Shown: positions 42,232 through 52,003, counted from the stretch's first letter. The stretch: 64,000 bases of DNA from JANQPD01 sp963715655 (GCA_963715655.1 OY970262.1:744001-808000), one strand, 5' to 3'. Numbers and translations are program-made. The notes: a model not told the origin generated them from the letters alone.

Positions 42232-44552
42232 TTTTTACGCGCTCCTCTTTTTTTAGGTTCCGGAGCTTCAGCAATTATTTTTTCACAATCTTTTCGGCTT
42301 AATTTTTCCGGTTTTATATCTTTAGGCAGTTTATAGTTTTTCTTTTCAGATTTTATATACGGCCCAAAACGTCCGTTTAAAACTTCAATTTTTGGCTCTT
42401 CCTTATCAAAAACGGCAATAAATTTATTTTTATCCGCTTCTTTTTTTGCTTCAATAAGTTCAATAGCCCTATCTAAAGTAATGCTCATTGGGTCATCTCC
42501 CTCCTTAGGTTTCATAGAAACAAAGGTGCTTCCATACTTTACATACGGTCCAAAACGGCCAACATTAGCTATTACCTTTTTATCTTCATAAGCACCAATC
42601 TCTCGCGGAAGCTTAAATAAATCTAAGGCTTGCTCTAAGGTAATATCAGTAATACTTTGGCCCTTTTGCAAACTTGCAAATTGAGGTTTATCGGCTTCGT
42701 CTTCGGTAGCGCCACCAAGCTGCACCATAGGGCCATAGCGGCCAATACGTGCAATAATAGGTTTGCCGGTTTTGGGGTCTTCGCCCAAAGCACGTTCACC
42801 ACTGGCACGTTCAGAATTTTCTTCTACATCTAAAATAGTTGGGTGAAAATCCTTGTAAAAGCCGTCAATCATTTCATTCCAGCGCTCTTGTCCTCTGGCA
42901 ATTTCATCAAACTGCTCTTCTACCTTAGCGGTAAAATTATAACTAAGAATTTCCTCAAAATGCTCTACTAAAAAGTCGTTCACAACGGTACCAATATCCG
43001 TTGGTATCAACTTATTTTTATCTGCACCGGTGGTTTCTGAAAGCTTGGTTTCATTCAAATCATTCTGCTTAAGCACCATTTGTAAATACTTACGCTCGGT
43101 ACCGTCTAAATCAGATTTCTCTACATATTTTCTATTGATAATGGTAGAAATGGTAGGTGCGTAAGTAGAGGGACGACCGATACCAAGTTCTTCTAATTTT
43201 TTAACTAAACTAGCCTCTGTAAACCTTGGTGGATGTTTAGTGAAACGTTGCGTAGCAGTGATAGATTCCGCATCTACGGTATCACCTTTACTTACCATCG
43301 GTAACATTCCTTCTTGTTCCTCCTGCTCATCATCATCATTACCCTCTAGGTACACTTTTAAAAACCCCTCAAAGGTGATTACTTCGCCACGTGCAACAAA
43401 TTCTAAATCATTGTTAGGGGTTTTCATACGCAAAACAGTACGCTCTAATTCCGCTTCACTCATTTGCGAAGCCACCGTACGCTTCCAAATTAAATCGTAT
43501 AATTTCTTTTGATTGGCATCTCCGGCTACACTGTGCTTGCTCATATCCGTTGGCCGTATGGCTTCATGAGCTTCTTGAGCGCCTTTATTTTTTGTAGTAA
43601 AATTTCGTGGCTTACTATATTCCTTACCATACTGTGTGGTAATTTCTTGTTGTGCTGCTTTTCGTGCATCCTCAGAAAGATTCACACTATCCGTTCTCAT
43701 ATAAGAAATATGCCCGGCTTCGTATAATTTTTGAGCAACACTCATCGTTTGTGCTACCGAAAAATAAAGCTTTCGCGATGCTTCTTGCTGTAGAGTAGAA
43801 GTGGTAAAAGGCCCTGCCGGAGATTTTTTGGCCGGTTTCGTTTCTTTATCTGCAATAGAAAAATTATGATTTTTACAGCTTTGCAAAAATTCACGTGCTT
43901 CTTTTTCGGTATCGAAGCGTTTGCTTAATTCGGCCTTAAAAGATTTTCCTTCTTTATTTAAAAATAGGGCTGCAACACGATAATAATCTTTAGAAGTAAA
44001 ACCGATAATTTCTTTTTCACGCTCTACAATTAACCGTACGGCTACTGATTGTACTCTACCCGCAGATAATCCTGCTTGCACTTTTTTCCAAAGCACCGGG
44101 CTTAATTCAAAGCCCACCAATCTATCTAAAATTCTACGTGCCTGCTGCGCATCCACCAAGTTTTGATCAATTCTGCGCGGGTTTTCAATAGCTTTTAAAA
44201 TGGCCGTTTTAGTAATTTCATGAAAAACAATGCGGTTGGTTGTAACCGGATTTAAGCCTAACGCTTCGGCTAAATGCCACGCAATGGCTTCTCCTTCACG
44301 GTCCTCATCCGAAGCCAACCAAACGGTTTCGGCATCTTTGGTTAATTTTTTTAACTTCTTAACCACTTCTTTTTTATCAGCGGAAACGCTATACGTAGGA
44401 GCAAACTTATTGGCGATATCAATGCCCATATTTTTTTTCTCCAAGTCTCGAATGTGGCCGTAGCTACTTTCCACTTGGTAGTCTTTACCCAAGTATTTGG
44501 CGATGGTTTTTGCCTTGGCGGGTGACTCTACAATTACAAGATTTTTGGGCAT
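42228..44552 (-). CDS. topA: DNA topoisomerase I
   Basis: A 774-residue type IA topoisomerase that relaxes negative supercoils. The Toprim domain (about residues 1-115) has LVIVESPAKAKTIAKYLG and LASDEDREGEAIAWH. The catalytic Tyr is in GHISYMRTDSVNLS (about residue 285), and RPSTYAPTISTI follows in the core. In place of long zinc-ribbon domains the C-terminus has three glycine-rich topoisomerase C-terminal repeats (IGRYGPMVQLGG, VGRFGPYVKYGS, NGRFGPYIKSE) and a basic tail (KKRGARKK). It overlaps the arginase-like gene (ATGA), so they are cotranslated. Confidence 0.97.
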   Translation of the reverse strand: MPKNLVIVESPAKAKTIAKYLGKDYQVESSYGHIRDLEKKNMGIDIANKFAPTYSVSADKKEVVKKLKKLTKDAETVWLASDEDREGEAIAWHLAEALGLNPVTTNRIVFHEITKTAILKAIENPRRIDQNLVDAQQARRILDRLVGFELSPVLWKKVQAGLSAGRVQSVAVRLIVEREKEIIGFTSKDYYRVAALFLNKEGKSFKAELSKRFDTEKEAREFLQSCKNHNFSIADKETKPAKKSPAGPFTTSTLQQEASRKLYFSVAQTMSVAQKLYEAGHISYMRTDSVNLSEDARKAAQQEITTQYGKEYSKPRNFTTKNKGAQEAHEAIRPTDMSKHSVAGDANQKKLYDLIWKRTVASQMSEAELERTVLRMKTPNNDLEFVARGEVITFEGFLKVYLEGNDDDEQEEQEGMLPMVSKGDTVDAESITATQRFTKHPPRFTEASLVKKLEELGIGRPSTYAPTISTIINRKYVEKSDLDGTERKYLQMVLKQNDLNETKLSETTGADKNKLIPTDIGTVVNDFLVEHFEEILSYNFTAKVEEQFDEIARGQERWNEMIDGFYKDFHPTILDVEENSERASGERALGEDPKTGKPIIARIGRYGPMVQLGGATEDEADKPQFASLQKGQSITDITLEQALDLFKLPREIGAYEDKKVIANVGRFGPYVKYGSTFVSMKPKEGDDPMSITLDRAIELIEAKKEADKNKFIAVFDKEEPKIEVLNGRFGPYIKSEKKNYKLPKDIKPEKLSRKDCEKIIAEAPEPKKRGARKK

Positions 44553-44801
44553 GGGTTAGTTTATTAGTAATGCTTTCAACGGCCAAAATAAGTCAATTGT
44601 TTGCTTACCAACCAAATGTGCCTATCATGGGTTTGCTTACAAAAAGCACCTTAAAGTTCTGATATTATTAGGATTGGAGCCTTGTTATTTTTTTATAAAA
44701 TCTTAAAATAGTAAGTTCAGCACCGGTAAAAGCTGGTAATTACACCTATTTATGGTTGCTAAGTCCTCTGCCAAACTGGCGGTTTACGCGCTGTTTTTTG
44801 G

Positions 44802-44809
44802 TACATTTG
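44802..44809 (+). promoter_or_regulatory. -7 promoter element of miaB
   Basis: TACATTTG matches TAnnTTTG exactly and ends 19 bases before the ATG at 44829. The remaining 249 bases of the topA-miaB gap show no other signal that I can support. Confidence 0.55.
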
Positions 44810-44828
44810 CCGCTAAATTTTTTAAGGC

Positions 44829-46274
44829 ATGACTGAGGTGCAAACTCAAGTGAAGGAAATAAACGAAGCAAGGCAAGGTGAAGCAATACTCATTGAAGAT
44901 GGCAATGAAGGCAAAAAGCTTTATATAGAAAGCTATGGTTGTCAAATGAATTTTTCTGATAGCGAAATTGTTGCGTCCATCCTTACCAAAGAGGGATATA
45001 CTACTACTAGAAATATGGAAGAGGCAGATTTAGTTTTGCTAAATACCTGCTCCATTCGCGATAAAGCGGAACAAACCGTACGCAAGCGCCTAACTAATTT
45101 TAATGCAATAAAAGAAAACCGTCCGGAAATGAAAATTGGCGTGCTGGGCTGTATGGCCGAACGCTTAAAAAGTAAATTACTGGATGAGGAGAAGTTGGTA
45201 GATATGGTGGTGGGCCCAGATGCTTACCGCGATTTACCCAACTTAGTGAAAGAATTGGATGAAGGTCGTAAAGCCGTGAACGTAATTTTAAGCAAGGAAG
45301 AAACGTACGCAGATTTAACACCGGTGCGTTTGGGTTCTAACGGAATTACGGCTTTTATTTCTATTACTAGAGGTTGTGATAATATGTGTACTTTTTGCGT
45401 GGTGCCGTTTACTAGAGGTAGAGAGCGCAGTAGAAACCCACAAACAATAGTAGAAGAAGCACTTAATTTGGCAGGGCGCGGATTTAAGGAAATTACGCTT
45501 TTAGGTCAAAATGTAGATTCTTATTTATGGTATGGAGGCGGCTTAAAGAAAGACTTTGATAAAGCCAGTGATGCTGCAAAAGCTACGGCTGTGCACTTTG
45601 CAGATTTATTAGCCTTGGTGGCCGAAGCGGTGCCCGGTATGCGTATTCGTTTTAGCACTAGTAATCCGCAGGACATGCATGATGAAGTGCTGCACACCAT
45701 TGCTAAATATCCAAATATTTGCAATTATATTCACTTGCCTGTACAATCAGGCAGTAGCCGAATTTTAAAAGAAATGAACCGTGGGCATAACCGTGAGGAG
45801 TATTTTGATTTAATTGCTCGTGTGCGCAAAATAATTCCCGATTGCGGTATTTCACATGATATGATTTCGGGATTTCCAACGGAAACAGAAGAAGATCATC
45901 AAGATACGTTGAGTTTAATGGAGCATGTGCAATATGATTTTGGTTATATGTTTTACTATTCAGAACGCCCTAACACGTTTGCCGCCAGAAAATTGGTAGA
46001 TGATGTGCCTGAAGAAGTTAAAAAACGGAGGTTAAGTGAAATCATAGCGGTACAGCGCAAACACAGCGCACTTATTCATCAATCTAAAGTTGGTAAAATT
46101 TTTGAAGTGCTTATTGAAGGCACTTCAAAGCGAAGTGAAAACGATTGGTTTGGCCGTACTACTCAAAACACGGTGGTTGTTTTCCCACGAAGCAATGAAA
46201 AGGCAGGTGATTTCGTTAACGTAAAAATAACCGATTGCACCGGTGGGACCCTTTTGGGCGAAAGCGTGCAATAG
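44829..46274 (+). CDS. miaB: tRNA-2-methylthio-N6-dimethylallyladenosine synthase MiaB
   Basis: A 481-residue radical-SAM methylthiotransferase that modifies A37 of tRNAs reading UNN codons. The N-terminal UPF0004 domain has its three cluster Cys in YGCQMNFSDSE, LNTCSIRDKA and LGCMAERLK. The radical-SAM motif is RGCDNMCTFCVVPFTRGRERSR. A C-terminal TRAM domain covers about residues 415-480 (IFEVLIEGTSKRS to GTLLGESV). The length is normal for Bacteroidota. It heads miaB-sigma54 activator-lptE-TPR-secG, a conserved flavobacterial order. Confidence 0.97.
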   Translation: MTEVQTQVKEINEARQGEAILIEDGNEGKKLYIESYGCQMNFSDSEIVASILTKEGYTTTRNMEEADLVLLNTCSIRDKAEQTVRKRLTNFNAIKENRPEMKIGVLGCMAERLKSKLLDEEKLVDMVVGPDAYRDLPNLVKELDEGRKAVNVILSKEETYADLTPVRLGSNGITAFISITRGCDNMCTFCVVPFTRGRERSRNPQTIVEEALNLAGRGFKEITLLGQNVDSYLWYGGGLKKDFDKASDAAKATAVHFADLLALVAEAVPGMRIRFSTSNPQDMHDEVLHTIAKYPNICNYIHLPVQSGSSRILKEMNRGHNREEYFDLIARVRKIIPDCGISHDMISGFPTETEEDHQDTLSLMEHVQYDFGYMFYYSERPNTFAARKLVDDVPEEVKKRRLSEIIAVQRKHSALIHQSKVGKIFEVLIEGTSKRSENDWFGRTTQNTVVVFPRSNEKAGDFVNVKITDCTGGTLLGESVQ

Positions 46275-46285
46275 CAACACAATAC

Positions 46286-46684
46286 ATGAAGTACTTAGTA
46301 ATATTTGCCTGCGTATGCAGTTTCGCGCTAAGCGCACAAACCAAAGTTGGAGACGAATGGGTGGACAATAATTTGGAGCTACAGGTAGAGTATGACGATA
46401 TAAAAAAAACCGGAGTTTTTGCGGTTTGCATCTACAATACCGAACGCAAGCAATGCATAGAAAATCTATCTACCGGTTTTGAAATAGAACTACTTACGGG
46501 CGGTGGCGAAGTGCTTTGGAAAGGTACAAGCATGGGGCGTAAAAAAAAGCTGAAACTTCCGCAAGCGTATGCCGGAGCAGCTGTGCTAAAGCTTACGGCC
46601 TTTAAGCCTTACGTAGTAAATAAAAACACCGGCACCCGTATTCATCAAGATAAAAAATTACAAGTAACCTATACTATAAAGTGA
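46286..46684 (+). CDS. Small secreted hypothetical protein
   Basis: A 132-residue protein with a signal peptide (MKYLVIFACVCSFALSAQ). The ATG at 46286 is the only start giving that signal; a longer in-frame reading overlaps miaB. The mature region is beta-rich and Lys-rich with one Cys pair (VCIYNTERKQCIEN) and ends in a run of short strands. I do not recognise it. Its stop codon overlaps the start of the sigma54 activator (GTGA), so it belongs to the operon. Confidence 0.65.
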   Translation: MKYLVIFACVCSFALSAQTKVGDEWVDNNLELQVEYDDIKKTGVFAVCIYNTERKQCIENLSTGFEIELLTGGGEVLWKGTSMGRKKKLKLPQAYAGAAVLKLTAFKPYVVNKNTGTRIHQDKKLQVTYTIK

Positions 46685-47937
46685 GTTTACAGGATATAAA
46701 ACAACGCTTTGGCATTATTGGCCAATCGCCTTTGTTAGAAAGGGCTTTAACCAAAGCTTCGCAGGTTTCCGGTACTGATATTTCAGTGTTGGTAACCGGA
46801 GAAAGTGGCGTAGGAAAAGAATCTATTCCACGCATTATTCACAGCCTTTCGCACCGAAAGCACAACCCTTACATAGCAGTAAACTGCGGTGCTATACCGG
46901 AGGGAACTATTGATAGTGAACTCTTTGGGCACGAAAAAGGTGCTTTTACAGGAGCTACAGGATCCCGCAAAGGGTATTTTGAAGAGGCTGATGGCGGCAC
47001 TATTTTTTTAGATGAAGTGGGAGAATTGCCTTTGGCTACGCAGGTGCGTTTGCTGCGTACCCTAGAAACGGGTGAGTTTATAAAAGTAGGTTCGTCTAAA
47101 ATAATGAAAACGGATGTGCGCATAGTGGCGGCCACTAATGTGGATATGTTGGAAGCTATTAAAAAAGGAAAGTTTAGAGAGGATTTATATTACAGATTAA
47201 ATACAGTTGAAATTAGAATCCCTTCTTTACGTGAGCGTAAGGATGATATTCATTTGATTTTCAGAAAGTTTGTATCGGATTTTAGTGATAAGTATCACGT
47301 GCCTCCCGTAAGGCTAATGCCCGATGCGGTAGAACTTTTGAAGAATTTTAGATGGCCGGGAAACATTAGGCAGTTGCGTAATTTAGCTGAGCAAATTAGT
47401 GTGGTGGAGCAGAGTAGAGAAATTGATACCGCTATTTTAATGAACTATTTGCCGGCTATTGGTAAGAGTGAATTACCCGCTCTTTACCAAAAAGAAGAAA
47501 AAACGGGTGGCGATTTTTCTAACGAGCGTGAGATTTTATATAAGGTGTTGTTTGATATGAAAAACGACCTTAATGATTTAAAAAAGCTTACGCTGGAGTT
47601 AATGAAAGATGGTGGTGGAGACGATTTTGAAGAAGAAAACAGCCAACTGATTCATAAAATTTATGGAGAAGAAAATGAAGCGGAAGAAGCAAAAAACAAG
47701 GAAATAGAGCGTAAGTTTTTACCTATATATAAAGAAGGAGATACGGAAGTGCATTCTGAAACCTATGAAGCAGACCATGAAACGGTAGAAGAGGAAAACC
47801 TTAGTTTACAAGATAAAGAACTTGAATTAATTGAAAAAGCTTTGGAGCGAAATGCCGGTAAGCGTAAAGATGCCGCCACCGAGTTGGGTATTAGTGAGCG
47901 CACCTTGTATAGAAAAATTAAGCAGTATAATTTATGA
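46681..47937 (+). CDS. Sigma54-interacting transcriptional activator
   Basis: A 418-residue AAA+ enhancer-binding protein with no N-terminal receiver or sensor domain. The AAA+ core begins at once: Walker A GESGVGKE (residues 40-47), the sigma54-contacting loop GAFTGA (87-92), Walker B GGTIFLDE (about 105-112), and the arginine-finger region FREDLYYRLN and LRERKDDI. A variable acidic linker (about residues 265-365) precedes a Fis-type helix-turn-helix (ALERNAGKRKDAATELGISERTLYRKIKQY). The GTG start overlaps the upstream stop (GTGA), and its own stop overlaps lptE (ATGA). With no sensory domain it is probably controlled by its level or a partner. Confidence 0.93.
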   Translation: MSLQDIKQRFGIIGQSPLLERALTKASQVSGTDISVLVTGESGVGKESIPRIIHSLSHRKHNPYIAVNCGAIPEGTIDSELFGHEKGAFTGATGSRKGYFEEADGGTIFLDEVGELPLATQVRLLRTLETGEFIKVGSSKIMKTDVRIVAATNVDMLEAIKKGKFREDLYYRLNTVEIRIPSLRERKDDIHLIFRKFVSDFSDKYHVPPVRLMPDAVELLKNFRWPGNIRQLRNLAEQISVVEQSREIDTAILMNYLPAIGKSELPALYQKEEKTGGDFSNEREILYKVLFDMKNDLNDLKKLTLELMKDGGGDDFEEENSQLIHKIYGEENEAEEAKNKEIERKFLPIYKEGDTEVHSETYEADHETVEEENLSLQDKELELIEKALERNAGKRKDAATELGISERTLYRKIKQYNL

Positions 47938-48458
47938 ACGCCTTAAAGCATTTTTTTTACGTAACGCTTTTTGTATTTTTAACTGCCTGTGGTAGTGGTG
48001 GTTATTCCTTTACGGGAGGAGATATTGGTGATGCAAAAACTATTTCGATTGCCTTTTTTGCGAATAATGCTGATTTAGTACAACCGCAATTGAGTCAGAT
48101 TTTTACCGAAAAACTACGTGATATTTATTTACAGCAAACCCGATTAGAGTTGGTGAAGAATAGCGGTGATATGGAAATTGAAGGCTCTATTGTGGGATAT
48201 GATATACAGCCTTTAAATGCTCAGGCGGCTGATCCTAATAGTTTTACTCAGCAAGTTGCACAAACGCGTATTTCGGTAACTGTAAATGTTATATTTACCA
48301 ATCAGAAAGAGCCTGAAAAAAGTTTTGAGCAGCGTTTTAACCGTTTTGCAGATTTTAATGCCGACCAAGAAATCTCTGCTGTGGAGGTGGAATTGTTAAA
48401 TCAAATATCGCAAGAGCTTTCTGAAAATATTTTAAATCAATCAATAGGAAACTGGTAA
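47934..48458 (+). CDS. lptE: LptE-like LPS assembly lipoprotein
   Basis: A 174-residue lipoprotein (lipobox FLTAC, about residues 15-19) of the Bacteroidota LptE family, which plugs the LptD barrel that inserts lipopolysaccharide into the outer membrane. Recognisable features are the Cys-GSGGYSFTGG start, KTISIAFFANNADLVQPQLSQIFTEKL and the beta/alpha core with ISVTVNVIFTNQ. The gene overlaps the sigma54 activator by four bases. Gene order supports the call more than sequence identity does. Confidence 0.85.
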   Translation: MNALKHFFYVTLFVFLTACGSGGYSFTGGDIGDAKTISIAFFANNADLVQPQLSQIFTEKLRDIYLQQTRLELVKNSGDMEIEGSIVGYDIQPLNAQAADPNSFTQQVAQTRISVTVNVIFTNQKEPEKSFEQRFNRFADFNADQEISAVEVELLNQISQELSENILNQSIGNW

Positions 48459-48459
48459 T

Positions 48460-50553
48460 GTGGAGGCACAAGAATTTATAGAATTAGTAGAAGCACCTGA
48501 AAAGGCAAAAGAAAAGGGTATTGATGAGCTTAAAAAATTAGCGCATGATTTTCCCTATAGTCAACCTATTCAACTGATGTACGCTATACGCTTGCGAAAA
48601 TCAAGCGAGCATTTGTTTAATCAACAATTGGGGCGCGCTTCTATTTTAACCAACGACCGTTCGGTACTTTTTGACCTTTTTGAACAAGGAGGAAAAAGCA
48701 CTTTAACAGAACAGGAGGAAAGCGAAATTCTGCATCCTAAACCTGATTTACCCAAACATTTTACACCTACCGCCAGTCCTGTGTTTTCTCCTGAACCTGA
48801 AGAGGAAGAAAATGTAACGGAAACTTTTGAGCAACAGCAGGAAGTTGAAAAACCGGCAACACCTATTAAAAAGTTTGAAGTTGTAAATGAGCGAGAAGAT
48901 GCTGCTGATGAGGACGAGCAAGAAGATGCCCCTGTAAAAATTCCACAAGCGGAAGAAGCTGAGCCAGAGGAAGCGCCAAAAAAAGAAACGCCACGCAAAG
49001 AAAAAGATATTGAAGCCCTTCCGGCAGATCAGCGTATTCGTGCTATTTTAGAAAAAAACAGACAGTTACGTGAAGATTTTGAATCTAAAAAGCAAAAAGA
49101 CGAATCGCCACTTTCTGAGATGGATTTGCGTTTACAAAAAATAAGGGAAAAACTAAGCGAGCTAAAGCAACCGTATGAAAAATCAGCGGAAGCAAATGTA
49201 GAAAAAGATTGGTCGGAGAAATTACCCGCAGTACCGGAGCCAACTCCTTTAGAAGCAGCCGAAGCTGATGAACAAACGGAAGAAATAGCGGAGAAGCTTA
49301 CTGCCGATGTGAGCGCTGAAGCAGAGCAAAAGGCAGTAGTAGAGGAGGAGATTCAACCGGTGAATATGGACGAAGAAGCATCCATACGATCTATTGATTT
49401 TAGAATAGAAGCAGATGAAACGGAGGAGCCTGCGTTCAATCAAGAGCACAAGGATATATCCAAAAAGTTGTCATCAGCGGCAGCTGAGTTTGCTGAAGAG
49501 CCCTTGCTAGAAGAGGAGGCGTTGGTGCAGGAGCATCAGCAAGAGCCAGATTACAATGTTTTGGTTGATGGTGCATTTAATCAAAAATCTCCTGTAAAGG
49601 AAGAGGAAGATGAAACATCGGATGCGGATATAGCGGACTATAAATTTGCTGCCGAGTTTGAAACAAAAGAGGATGAAGTTTTAGAGGAAGCGGCACAGTT
49701 GGAAGAGCGTAATCGCTACGAAGATGACACTATACGATTGGTGGAGCGCGCAGATGCAGAGGAAGAAAGCCAAGAAAAAGAAACGCATGAAGAGGAGCCT
49801 GATGCGCCAAACTTACAAGAAGTATTGGAGAAAGAAAGTCACGTTGCTTTTTCAGTAGAGGAAGATGTGGAAAATGCGGGTGAGTTAGAAAGAGAGGTAA
49901 TTCTGCAAGAAAAACGTAGTTCAGAAGAAGCTGAACTAATGTTGGTAGAATTAGCTGATGAGGCAGAGGATAATGTTGAAGAAAACGCTGGTGATGATGA
50001 GGTTGAAACTGATCAGCAAGAAGAGGAAGAGGAAAATTATGATGGTGACGAGGAAGAAGAATTTGACCCATTACGTGATAAGTATCGATTAACACCTTTA
50101 GATTTAGATGAAGATTTAATAAAAGAGGTGTCAGAGCGCAGAACGGAGGAAAAAATGTCTTTTGGTGATTGGCTTAAAAAGCTAAACAAAGGAGGAGGCT
50201 CATCTGTGGAGCGGGTTAAGGGAAAGTTAATTAGTAATGAGGAAGTGGAAAAGCCCGCAGCGTTTGAAGAAAAAGTGCAGCTACTGGATTCATTTGTAGA
50301 AAAACTACCCACTTTAAAAAAGAAAAAAATAGAAGCCGGTCCGCCTACTACGCCTGCGGCTATTGGTAAGTTGGTAAATAAAGGTGAAACAGCCAGTTTG
50401 GTAACAGAAACCTTAGCGGGAGTTTATACGGAGCAGCGTCATTACGACAAGGCAATAAAAGCGTATGAAATTTTGAAGTTGAAATATCCCGAAAAAAGTA
50501 GTTTCTTTGCCGCCCGAATTTCGGACGTAAAGAAGTTGAAAAATAACAAATAG
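48460..50553 (+). CDS. Glu-rich protein with C-terminal TPR-like region
   Basis: A 697-residue protein, apparently cytoplasmic. The first 70 residues are an ordered helical region (FPYSQPIQLMYAIRLRKSSEHLF). About residues 85-540 are extremely rich in Glu, Asp and Ala with low complexity, which points to disorder. The last 100 residues hold FEEKVQLLDSFVEKLPTL and a TPR-like repeat (LAGVYTEQRHYDKAIKAYEILKLKYPEKS). Homologues between lptE and secG are common in flavobacteria, but the function is unknown to me. The start is GTG, directly after the lptE stop. Ser-rich readings on the opposite strand are shadows of its acidic codons. Confidence 0.85.
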   Translation: MEAQEFIELVEAPEKAKEKGIDELKKLAHDFPYSQPIQLMYAIRLRKSSEHLFNQQLGRASILTNDRSVLFDLFEQGGKSTLTEQEESEILHPKPDLPKHFTPTASPVFSPEPEEEENVTETFEQQQEVEKPATPIKKFEVVNEREDAADEDEQEDAPVKIPQAEEAEPEEAPKKETPRKEKDIEALPADQRIRAILEKNRQLREDFESKKQKDESPLSEMDLRLQKIREKLSELKQPYEKSAEANVEKDWSEKLPAVPEPTPLEAAEADEQTEEIAEKLTADVSAEAEQKAVVEEEIQPVNMDEEASIRSIDFRIEADETEEPAFNQEHKDISKKLSSAAAEFAEEPLLEEEALVQEHQQEPDYNVLVDGAFNQKSPVKEEEDETSDADIADYKFAAEFETKEDEVLEEAAQLEERNRYEDDTIRLVERADAEEESQEKETHEEEPDAPNLQEVLEKESHVAFSVEEDVENAGELEREVILQEKRSSEEAELMLVELADEAEDNVEENAGDDEVETDQQEEEEENYDGDEEEEFDPLRDKYRLTPLDLDEDLIKEVSERRTEEKMSFGDWLKKLNKGGGSSVERVKGKLISNEEVEKPAAFEEKVQLLDSFVEKLPTLKKKKIEAGPPTTPAAIGKLVNKGETASLVTETLAGVYTEQRHYDKAIKAYEILKLKYPEKSSFFAARISDVKKLKNNK

Positions 50554-50562
50554 AATATAGCG

Positions 50563-50928
50563 ATGGTCTTATTAATATCTGCCCTTATTATACTTACTTG
50601 CATTTTGCTTGTAATTATTGTTTTAATCCAAAATCCCAAAGGTGGTGGCTTAAGTTCATCTTTTGGTGGCAGCGGAACACAAATGTTTGGTGGGGTTAAA
50701 AAAACCACTGACTTTTTAGATAAAGGCACTTGGACGTTGAGCATTGTATTAGTGGTATTGGTACTTTCTGCCAACATACTTTTTACTCCGGCAGATGGAG
50801 CAGCTGAGCAACAAGCTTCTGAAGTTTTAGATGCTGACGTAGCTCCGGCTCCAGCCATTAATAATTTCCCTCAAGGTGGAGAATTAAATGAAGAAATTCC
50901 TCAAAATGTTGAAGAGGAGGAGGAATAA
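50563..50928 (+). CDS. secG: Preprotein translocase subunit SecG
   Basis: A 121-residue SecG with two transmembrane helices (about residues 3-22 and 53-72) separated by the conserved cytoplasmic loop LIQNPKGGGLSSSFGGSGTQMFGGVKKTTDFLDKGTW. SecG assists SecYE in moving proteins across the inner membrane. The C-terminal 45 residues are an acidic periplasmic tail, longer than in E. coli, as is common in Bacteroidota. It is nine bases after the TPR gene and followed by a terminator. Confidence 0.95.
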   Translation: MVLLISALIILTCILLVIIVLIQNPKGGGLSSSFGGSGTQMFGGVKKTTDFLDKGTWTLSIVLVVLVLSANILFTPADGAAEQQASEVLDADVAPAPAINNFPQGGELNEEIPQNVEEEEE

Positions 50929-50950
50929 ATAGAAGTTTTACAACGACAAT

Positions 50951-50984
50951 AAAAGCCTTTCATGTAAAATGAGAGGCTTTTTTT
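50951..50984 (+). terminator. Rho-independent terminator of the miaB-secG operon
   Basis: AAAAGCCTTTCAT and ATGAGAGGCTTTT form a 13-bp stem with one wobble-like position and a five-base loop, running into TTTTTTT. Confidence 0.85.
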
Positions 50985-51085
50985 ATGCGCGTTTTTTTAT
51001 ATATGACTGTTGTAAACAATTGAATATTAGCAGTTTTCGTTTTTAATATAAAATAATAGTTTCTTTGCAAATAAAATTATACACT

Positions 51086-52003
51086 ATGATTAAGCAACTT
51101 AGTACTCTTTTTATGTTTTTGGGTTTTGCCGGTTTTATACATGCTCAAAGCATACTAGAACGGGTAAAATCTAAAACTACGCAGAAGGTAGAACAGCAAG
51201 CCGATGAAGCGCTGGATGAAAGTTTAGATGAGGGCTTAGAAAAGTTGCACGGGTTATTTGGCAGGAGGCAAGCTGAACCAGAAGAGGAATACAATGGGTA
51301 TGCGGACACCACTTATGGAGATAATGAAGAAGAGGCAAATGAGTATATGGCAGCAATGCTGGGTCTAGGTGAAAAAGGCACCGAAGATTTTAACTTTTTG
51401 CATCAGCTTACTTACAACATGAAAAATTATACGGATGGAGAACTAGACAGCAAAATGCAGCTAACGATGCACTTTGGGGGTACAAATGTTATTGCTATGG
51501 AAATTCCTTATGAAGAAGAAGAGAAAACGGATGCTTTAATAATTTTTGATGCAGATAAGAAAAGAAGTTTGATTTTAATTGACCAGCCGGGTATGAAAAT
51601 GGGTATGGAATATACCTACGAAACATTACCTACTGAGGCGGACTTCAATGCTGACACCGATGAAACATCGGATAATAAAATTAGCTTTAAAAAAACCGGT
51701 AGAACAAAAACCATTGCGGGCTATACGTGTGATGAATATATAACCAAACAAGGCGATACGGATGGTTTAATTTGGACGTGTAGCAATACTGATTTACCCA
51801 ATAATATGTTTCAAGCATTTAGCGTAATTGCCAGTGGTGGAACGCACTTGCCTAATACAATACCCAATGGTTTTATGATGGAAGCAGAAAGCTGGCCAGA
51901 TGGAAAAAATGGAGAGGAGTACACGCACATGATTGTTACTAAGGTTGAATTAAATAAAGCGACTGTCTTTAGCACAAAGCCTTACAGTATAATAAAAGGA
52001 TAG
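51086..52003 (+). CDS. DUF4412 family secreted protein
   Basis: A 305-residue secreted protein. The ATG at 51086 gives a signal peptide (about residues 1-21, FIHAQ). A helical, acidic region (SILERVKSKTTQKVEQQADEALDESL, about residues 22-95) precedes a DUF4412 domain (about residues 105-300), with the family's IAGYTCDEYITK motif and repeated Met-rich strands (PGMKMGMEYTYETLP). DUF4412 proteins are common in Bacteroidota and have no known function. It stands alone between two terminators. Confidence 0.85.
   Translation: MIKQLSTLFMFLGFAGFIHAQSILERVKSKTTQKVEQQADEALDESLDEGLEKLHGLFGRRQAEPEEEYNGYADTTYGDNEEEANEYMAAMLGLGEKGTEDFNFLHQLTYNMKNYTDGELDSKMQLTMHFGGTNVIAMEIPYEEEEKTDALIIFDADKKRSLILIDQPGMKMGMEYTYETLPTEADFNADTDETSDNKISFKKTGRTKTIAGYTCDEYITKQGDTDGLIWTCSNTDLPNNMFQAFSVIASGGTHLPNTIPNGFMMEAESWPDGKNGEEYTHMIVTKVELNKATVFSTKPYSIIKG

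Noticed and set aside
48621..50312. Several Ser- or Leu-rich reading frames opposite the Glu-rich gene
   Set aside because: They are the antisense image of GAA/GAG-rich codons and lack start signals.
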